Source: Ichthyophonus hoferi (lineage: Eukaryota; Opisthokonta; Ichthyosporea; Ichthyophonida; Ichthyophonidae). From it: a stretch of DNA of 10,643 bases. How positions within the stretch are numbered: position 1 is the first letter of the stretch; every line of letters starts with the position of its first letter. The stretch spans positions 1,558 through 12,200 of the forward strand of contig NAOQ01001153.1 in assembly GCA_002751075.1 (NCBI GenBank), written 5' to 3'. The notes beneath the pieces are model-generated. The model had not been told where the DNA came from. It saw only the letters and a program-made list of their open reading frames with translations, and ran no database searches. Positions 9,501 through 10,643 of the stretch are shown piece by piece. The translations under genes and the position numbers were made by a program.

Positions 9501-9970
9501 TATACTCTCCTACAGCGGGATTTACGTTAAGCTGGTAGACCATGCCATATTCCCTCATCTACACTGACATACAGCTATGGTTGGGGCGACTACCCTGTTG
9601 GTCCCCTACTATAACCCTCTCTTGTCCTGGCCCATCCCTCGATACCTCACTTACCCTCTCACCAGCATGGCCACAATTATATACCTGTATATACATGTAT
9701 ATACCTCTACCCCTATATACCTATATACCTATATACATATATACCTATATACTATATACTATATACATATATACCTATATATCATTATGCGTTCATACCC
9801 ATATGGTCAAAATCAAGCCAGTCCAAAAACATAGCCAATAGCAATGACCTATTTAATATACAACCTACGTGTTTGATCGCACCAGTGCTTTAATATTAAC
9901 CAATCGGTATACAGCTAGAGCAGAGTAAGTGGCGGGTGATCGCTCTACCAGATAGCCATCCGACGTCACA
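474..9970 (-). CDS. DNAJC13: DnaJ homolog subfamily C member 13 / RME-8, internal part of a multi-exon gene (24 exons)
   Basis: RME-8 is a large peripheral protein of early endosomes. It recruits Hsc70 through a central J domain, works with SNX1/retromer and regulates clathrin and WASH on endosomes; this is knowledge of the family. The sequence shows a chain of minus-strand exons whose translations follow the human protein in order: LVERSPATY, STNRDTLLVILLD, LLCAPYADTTSD, GRTIFRLFTHPS, DAALSEAADLRH, RLLWNERTRVELREALEAEL (an IWN repeat), ISWNHGEF, SLAEEVMVGDFYL and FFNQLYHR. Human counterparts I recall include [61 protein letters not shown] and FFNELYHRF. Exons join in phase at all junctions except exon 2 to exon 3. 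The J domain and later IWN repeats are not present because the gene runs off the left edge; the N-terminus is off the right edge. Splice sites were predicted by eye, so individual boundaries may be wrong although the gene identity is secure. Confidence 0.93.
575..1000. repeat. 21-bp minisatellite, about 20 degenerate copies, intronic
   Basis: The unit is close to GGAGATATATTAGAATTACA plus A. The variable position alternates TTAGAATT, TTGGAATT, CTAGAATT and CTATAATT, and some units carry TTACTAGG in place of TTACAAGG. Because 21 is a multiple of three, the minus strand reads as a heptapeptide repeat (YLLVIPI-like) without stops. It sits in the intron between exons 23 and 24 and ends about 80 bases before exon 23's donor. 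Confidence 0.93.
1081..1159 (-). CDS. DNAJC13: RME-8 exon 23
   Basis: The acceptor is TTGATAACAG|GTG and the donor A|GTACCC. It reads VVYPSLAEEVMVGDFYLGLL then LDGHHY, matching human [21 protein letters not shown]. Phase 0 in, phase 1 out. Confidence 0.94.
1160..1486 (-). other. GC-AG intron between exons 22 and 23
   Basis: The intron begins GCAAGT and ends AACAG in the sense strand. Inside are two CCAAT-type motifs (1254-1260 and just after). Otherwise nothing recognisable. Confidence 0.8.
1487..1529 (-). CDS. DNAJC13: RME-8 exon 22 (43 nt), ends at a GC donor
   Basis: The acceptor is CTATTTATAG|C. The exon reads RGGCQISWNHGEFK, matching human [13 protein letters not shown]. The exon end that aligns without gap to exon 23 is AAG|GCAAGT, a consensus GC-AG donor, and it gives phase 0 as exon 23 requires. 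The nearby GT (GCAA|GTATCC) leaves one base over and breaks frame. Confidence 0.87.
1777..1842 (-). CDS. DNAJC13: RME-8 exon 21, end of IWN repeat 1
   Basis: The acceptor is CCCTTCTGTAG|G and the donor AG|GTATCT. 21 codons: TRVELREALEAELDYWDGEQ then D. They match human [20 protein letters not shown]. The phase fits exon 20 (Arg codon split 2+1) and exon 22. A long pyrimidine tract in the sense strand follows the donor. Confidence 0.93.
1843..2162 (-). other. intron between exons 20 and 21
   Basis: Its 5' end (plus 2126-2159) is a C/T-rich tract in the transcript. The rest is AT-rich and purine-rich on the plus strand, with no feature I can name. Confidence 0.6.
2163..2259 (-). CDS. DNAJC13: RME-8 exon 20, start of IWN repeat 1
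   Basis: The acceptor is CTTGCCTATAG|AT and the donor AG|GTACCC (weak). The exon reads VAIRAEDRQNWTRLFAMMQ then KDHRHSRLLWNE. It matches human IKIEANWDLFYYRFGQDH and SNLIWN. The hallmark IWN triplet of the family is LWN here. The repeat continues in exon 21. Confidence 0.92.
2467..2712 (-). CDS. DNAJC13: RME-8 exon 19, long helical linker
   Basis: This is the longest exon (246 nt): two bases, 81 codons, one base, with donor G|GTGGGT. It reads LVTHTLPEQMLDAYERTK, an alanine-rich helix (QAAAMAHETGVVAAEKALAY) and INPEMWQKFAVMAGIREPR. It occupies the place of human VPEWQRLAGKAAKEVEKF and the basic linker before IWN repeat 1. Two acceptors six bases apart (ATACAG|CA and CATTAG|TG) keep the same frame and would add or drop Ala-Leu. 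Confidence 0.88.
2918..3076 (-). CDS. DNAJC13: RME-8 exon 18, acidic linker with duplicated donor region
   Basis: The acceptor is GTCTCCTCCAATAG|AC. The exon reads D then SEEGVVENVEEKEEPSNQ, continues through TPQEAANLIDMFTKEK and ends IDIFAKEKE. Two near-identical donor regions lie in tandem: GAAG|GTATAT at the inner end (exon end 2918, phase 1, in frame with exon 19) and AAAAG|GTATAT 34 nt earlier (exon end 2952, phase 0), which would give a stop immediately in exon 19. I therefore take 2918 as the productive end. The DMFTKEK and DIFAKEK copies in the protein reflect the DNA duplication. Confidence 0.8.
3303..3395 (-). CDS. DNAJC13: RME-8 exon 17, acidic linker
   Basis: The acceptor is GGTTTCAATACTAG|AC and the donor G|GTGTGT. 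It reads D then PEVEEEPPQEEKDQSDDQKE and a short tail GATQPVPSDE. It is in phase with exons 16 and 18. The human protein has only a short linker (SDLVPEKDADR) here. The stretch is low-complexity and probably disordered. Confidence 0.82.
3670..3763 (-). CDS. DNAJC13: RME-8 exon 16
   Basis: The acceptor is a classic CTCTCTTCTCCCACAG|TTA and the donor G|GTGGGT. 31 codons starting LVSIWFDGHADAMALMSRML, matching human [20 protein letters not shown], then PKGLISNLRNP matching PPGLLAYLESS. One base is left over. Confidence 0.95.
3873..3902 (-). CDS. DNAJC13: possible RME-8 micro-exon 15 (30 nt)
   Basis: Between exons 14 and 16 the human protein has about nine residues (LTNRQLSRH) that neither flanking exon supplies. 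A 30-nt stretch reading NTTHGGASVQ, with acceptor GTTAAGAG and donor CAA|GTAAAC, is phase 0 on both sides and has the right length. The acceptor lacks a pyrimidine tract and the residue match is slight, so this is tentative. Confidence 0.4.
4157..4264 (-). CDS. DNAJC13: RME-8 exon 14
   Basis: 36 codons: ELPKSAAGMKDAALSEAADL then RHFYMAVFSPHANQRA. They match human [22 protein letters not shown] and SSDQRM. The donor GCA|GTATCC is weak. The in-phase acceptor is TTAGTGAG|GAG; the better-looking CTCTTAG five bases upstream would create an immediate TGA after exon 13. The exon contains a CTGATTGG (CCAATCAG) copy at the ANQR codons. Confidence 0.9.
4265..4718 (-). other. intron between exons 13 and 14
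   Basis: 454 bp with one CCAATAG and one CCAATCA motif near exon 14. The plus strand is open for 87 codons near 4439, without homology I recognise. Nothing else is visible. Confidence 0.6.
4719..4829 (-). CDS. DNAJC13: RME-8 exon 13
   Basis: The acceptor is CTCTGTATGCAG|CTA and the donor AAG|GTGAGG. 37 codons, phase 0 on both sides. It contains AQLGRTIFRLFTHPSSTVV and GLIMK, matching human [18 protein letters not shown] and GLVMK almost position by position. Confidence 0.95.
4975..5102 (-). CDS. DNAJC13: RME-8 exon 12
   Basis: The acceptor is GTATTATACAG|CG and the donor GAT|GTATGT. Two bases plus 42 codons. RKLLLQKIKEG followed by MELMQCLLCAPYADTTSD matches human KKFLENLLEKF and [18 protein letters not shown]. 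This is one of the most diagnostic exons. Confidence 0.95.
5212..5360. repeat. 15-bp AT-rich tandem array, intronic
   Basis: Degenerate units of the type ATTATACAATATATT / ACTATACAATACATT repeat about ten times, each made of three TATAC-like pentamers. Both strands are largely open because of the period. It is in the intron between exons 11 and 12. Confidence 0.85.
5467..5539 (-). CDS. DNAJC13: RME-8 exon 11
   Basis: The acceptor is GCATGTTCAG|GAG and the donor G|GTAGTT. 24 codons, EQETKVAILERGGGRERDAV then TAKQ, plus one base. It has a charged, Gly/Arg-containing stretch where the human protein has LNKASLLSS, just before the KKFLENLLEKF counterpart in exon 12. Confidence 0.78.
5786..6172. 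repeat. 36-bp minisatellite with two sub-families, about 10-11 copies
   Basis: The left part has six copies ending in ATATAATATCAT (spacing exactly 36 bp from 5821). The right part has four copies ending in TATTATCAT (6028, 6064, 6100, 6136). All share the core ATACTATCCTATATACTATC. Each 36-bp unit is itself three 12-bp sub-units. The period keeps both strands open for over 130 codons, which is a by-product, not a gene. It occupies most of the intron between exons 10 and 11. Confidence 0.95.
6201..6227 (-). CDS. DNAJC13: RME-8 exon 10, micro-exon of 27 nt (tentative boundaries)
   Basis: It reads nine codons, TPEHAKEQI, between a GTTTCTGGTACAG acceptor (CTGAC branch-like site about 20 bases upstream) and an ATA|GTAAAA donor. 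Both sides are phase 0 and match exons 9 and 11. It fills the place of human DLRQEQ. A 36-bp minisatellite begins about 30 bases inside the following intron. Confidence 0.6.
6488..6591 (-). CDS. DNAJC13: RME-8 exon 9
   Basis: The acceptor is CTGTCTCTTGTAG|GT and the donor GAT|GTAGGT. Two bases plus 34 codons: IATAAVNLLLMTLRRTPAP, then YVPSDKLMGARVVAD. It matches human [20 protein letters not shown]. The phase fits exon 8. Confidence 0.88.
6592..7161 (-). other. intron between exons 8 and 9
   Basis: 570 bp holding the A19 run, a short inverted repeat at 6816-6837 (arms TGACCAACCA and TGGTTGATCA, one mismatch, two-base centre) and a C/T-rich transcript tract at 7086-7132. No gene is visible. 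Confidence 0.6.
6918..6936 (+). repeat. A19 homopolymer in an intron
   Basis: A run of 19 A on the plus strand (T in the transcript) lies in the intron between exons 8 and 9. I looked for a SINE body or target-site duplication around it and saw none. Confidence 0.9.
7162..7264 (-). CDS. DNAJC13: RME-8 exon 8
   Basis: The acceptor is CTACCGCCTAAG|GCC and the donor G|GTAGGT. The exon has 34 codons starting ALQRIMFTRTGMQFIQSSPV, the counterpart of human [20 protein letters not shown]. Phase 0 in, phase 1 out. It belongs to the helical-repeat-like region. Confidence 0.88.
7384..7489 (-). CDS. DNAJC13: RME-8 exon 7
   Basis: It starts after GACTGTATATAG, with a CTGAC branch-point-like site about 15 bases upstream, and ends CAG|GTACAT. 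One base plus 35 codons, starting KIENLVIELIGELLPNEM and ending IYEQTICLQ. It corresponds to human NAITALLSQEGDVV followed by AELESQFQAV. Confidence 0.85.
7490..7876 (-). other. intron between exons 6 and 7
   Basis: 387 bp of unremarkable AT-rich sequence with a short TATGTATATGTATATATAT stretch near 7745-7764. One CCAATCA motif is at 7655. Nothing else is visible. Confidence 0.6.
7877..7918 (-). CDS. DNAJC13: RME-8 exon 6 (42 nt)
   Basis: This short exon reads ADAISKDTISQEC, with an acceptor AAAAACAG|A and donor GT|GTAAGG. It links exons 5 and 7 in phase (two bases in, two bases out). Homology is too short to judge; the case rests on the good donor and on phase agreement on both sides. Confidence 0.7.
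8153..8340. repeat. polypyrimidine tract with CTCTACT-type units
   Basis: The plus strand is almost wholly C/T with scattered A, built from CTCTACT, CTCTCTCTACT and CTATCT units. The transcript strand is therefore purine-rich (GAGAGTAGAG). It lies in the intron between exons 5 and 6. An open plus frame runs across it and into the complement of exon 5 but has no other sign of coding. Confidence 0.85.
8362..8480 (-). CDS. DNAJC13: RME-8 exon 5, serine-rich insert
   Basis: The acceptor is CCCTGCTCTAG|GAG, in phase 0 with exon 4. The exon has 39 codons plus two bases, ending at GG|GTAGGT. It begins EKQALKDYSEMTALASRRLS and continues with a Ser/Pro-rich low-complexity stretch (SSEPSSRPSSMDSNS) that I do not recall in the human protein. 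It is probably disordered and could carry phosphorylation sites; that is inference. Confidence 0.75.
8743..8860 (-). CDS. DNAJC13: RME-8 exon 4
   Basis: It reads one base plus 39 codons starting YIVDAEQTIDDVEQGDIIDI and closes at ACT|GTAAGG, a strong donor. The acceptor that keeps phase is GAGCGTAG|A, preceded by a pyrimidine-rich run. An AG five bases upstream is better placed but would lead to a stop after three codons. Similarity to the human protein is weak (it falls near human PVDEEVESLHLRFL), so support rests mainly on phase, splice sites and position. Confidence 0.72.
9138..9311 (-). CDS. DNAJC13: RME-8 exon 3
   Basis: It begins after GGTTGCAG and ends at GCCAG|GTAGGC; one base, 57 codons, two bases. 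The stretch NSMAAYQSTNRDTLLVILLD matches human [20 protein letters not shown]. It belongs to the N-terminal region that precedes the helical repeats. Internal AGs 10 and 12 nt inside could serve as alternative acceptors and would remove a few residues at the start. Confidence 0.9.
9486..9531 (-). CDS. DNAJC13: RME-8 exon 2
   Basis: The acceptor is GGTCTACCAG|CTT and the exon reads LNVNPAVGEYITLQA plus one base to a GCCC|GTGAGA donor. GEYITLQ aligns with GEVFALV of the human protein, immediately before the next exon's segment. The start is in phase with exon 1. The donor phase (one base left over) does not fit the start of exon 3, so either the donor is wrong or a tiny exon is missing. Confidence 0.6.
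9688..9786. repeat. TATACC / ATATAC simple repeat, intronic
   Basis: Irregular 5-, 7- and 12-bp steps of CTATATAC and CATATATAC run for about 100 bp in the intron between exons 1 and 2. It is close in sequence to the pentamer array at the right end. Confidence 0.88.
9913..9970 (-). CDS. DNAJC13: RME-8 exon 1 of the window
   Basis: It begins after ATTCTTAG and ends at GCT|GTATAC. It reads one base plus 19 codons containing DGYLVERSPATYSALA, matching human [15 protein letters not shown]. It is the most N-terminal exon I can identify. The preceding exon must end with two bases of a codon and should encode the counterpart of human VKRVLAL; I cannot find it between 9971 and the window end, so it probably lies beyond the right edge. 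Confidence 0.88.
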
Positions 9971-10250
9971 CTAAGAATCATTGGTAGGGAATTTTGACCC
10001 AGATCTATGGGCCCAATCATAAAGGGGTATAAGCATAATTACTTGTATAGATAATATATAGTATTGGTTGGAATGTATGGGAAAAGAGCATTACGAGGTA
10101 TGTCGACACAGGTATGTGTCAGATACAACACGTGGAGTGCTAATACCCCCATCCCCATTGGCTCCTGGTCTACACTATAACCTAAGCTGTAGCATATGAC
10201 GTCATGGGTGGTGTTTTAGATCGAAATTATAATGTGTTCTTGAACAAAAT
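9971..10250 (-). other. non-coding sequence upstream of exon 1, probably intron
   Basis: No frame matches the RME-8 segment expected before exon 1. It contains a full TGACGTCA palindrome at 10197-10204 and several CCAAT motifs. I see no promoter or start codon context, and the homology says the gene's N-terminus is further right. Confidence 0.55.
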
Positions 10251-10643
10251 GTATAGTATAGTATAGTATAGCATAGTATGGTATGGTATGGTATGGTATA
10301 GTATAGTATAGTATAGTATAGTATAGTATGGTATGGTATGGTATGGTATAGTATAGTATAGTATAGTATAGTATGGTATGGTATGGTATAGTATAGTATA
10401 GTATAGTATAGTATAGTATAGTATGGTATGGTATGGTACAGTATAGTATAGTATAGTATAGTACTAGTATAGTATACGTATAGTACTAGTATGTATGGTA
10501 ATGGTATAGTAGTAGTATAGTATAGTATAGTATAGTATAGTATAGTATAGTATGTATGTATGGTATAGGTATAGTATATATAGTATATATGGTATGGTAT
10601 GGTTATAGTACTAGTATAGTATAGCTATAGTATGGTATGGTAT
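10251..10643. repeat. GTATA/GTATG pentanucleotide array with block structure, cut by the window edge
   Basis: Perfect 5-bp register holds from 10251 to about 10460. Blocks of three or four GTATG units start at 10276, 10326, 10371 and 10421, separated by blocks of five to seven GTATA units, giving a higher-order period of 45-50 bp. From about 10461 to the edge the register breaks, with GTACTAGTAT and ATATAC insertions. It lies upstream (in gene sense) of exon 1, so probably in an intron. Confidence 0.95.

Noticed and set aside
10197-10204. TGACGTCA full CRE palindrome, plus about seven TGACGT hexamers elsewhere
   Set aside because: The hexamer count is not clearly above chance (roughly five expected) and the position is inside the gene, not at a promoter.

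Overview
The window lies inside one intron-rich eukaryotic protein-coding gene on the minus strand. I recognise it as DNAJC13/RME-8, the endosomal J-domain protein of the retromer/SNX1 recycling and clathrin-uncoating pathway. I found 24 candidate exons (about 2.3 kb of coding sequence, roughly 766 codons) between 9970 and 474. They run collinear with about residues 270-860 of human DNAJC13, judged from my memory of that protein of about 2,240 residues. Both ends are missing: the N-terminal PH-like part lies beyond the right edge, and the GYF-like region, J domain and later IWN repeats lie beyond the left edge. Reading phase is consistent across 22 of the 23 exon junctions; the exception is 9312-9485. 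I see no plus-strand gene and no RNA gene.

Layout, right to left in the direction of transcription: a pentanucleotide array and non-coding sequence (10643-9971); exons 1-5 (9970-8362), ending in a serine-rich insert; exons 6-13 (7918-4719), helical-repeat-like sequence with the clearest match to the animal protein; exons 14-16 (4264-3670); exons 17-18 (3395-2918), a strongly acidic linker much longer than in the human protein as I recall it; exons 19-24 (2712-474), the first IWN repeat and what follows it.

The introns are mostly 80-660 bp. They hold seven AT-rich or pyrimidine-rich tandem arrays with periods of about 4, 5, 6-12, 15, 21 and 36 bp, together roughly a sixth of the window. An NF-Y-like heptamer (CCAATCA/TGATTGG, and its relative CCAATAG) is scattered through introns and even exons at about ten times the chance level. 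Splicing features of note are a GC-AG intron, a tandemly duplicated 5' splice site whose outer copy would give an immediate stop, two very short exons (27 and about 30 nt), and pyrimidine-rich tracts just inside introns with weak donors.

Organism: an animal or close relative. The RME-8 match is good but diverged, with many exons under 130 nt and many introns. An early-branching animal such as a sponge would fit, but that is inference with low confidence.
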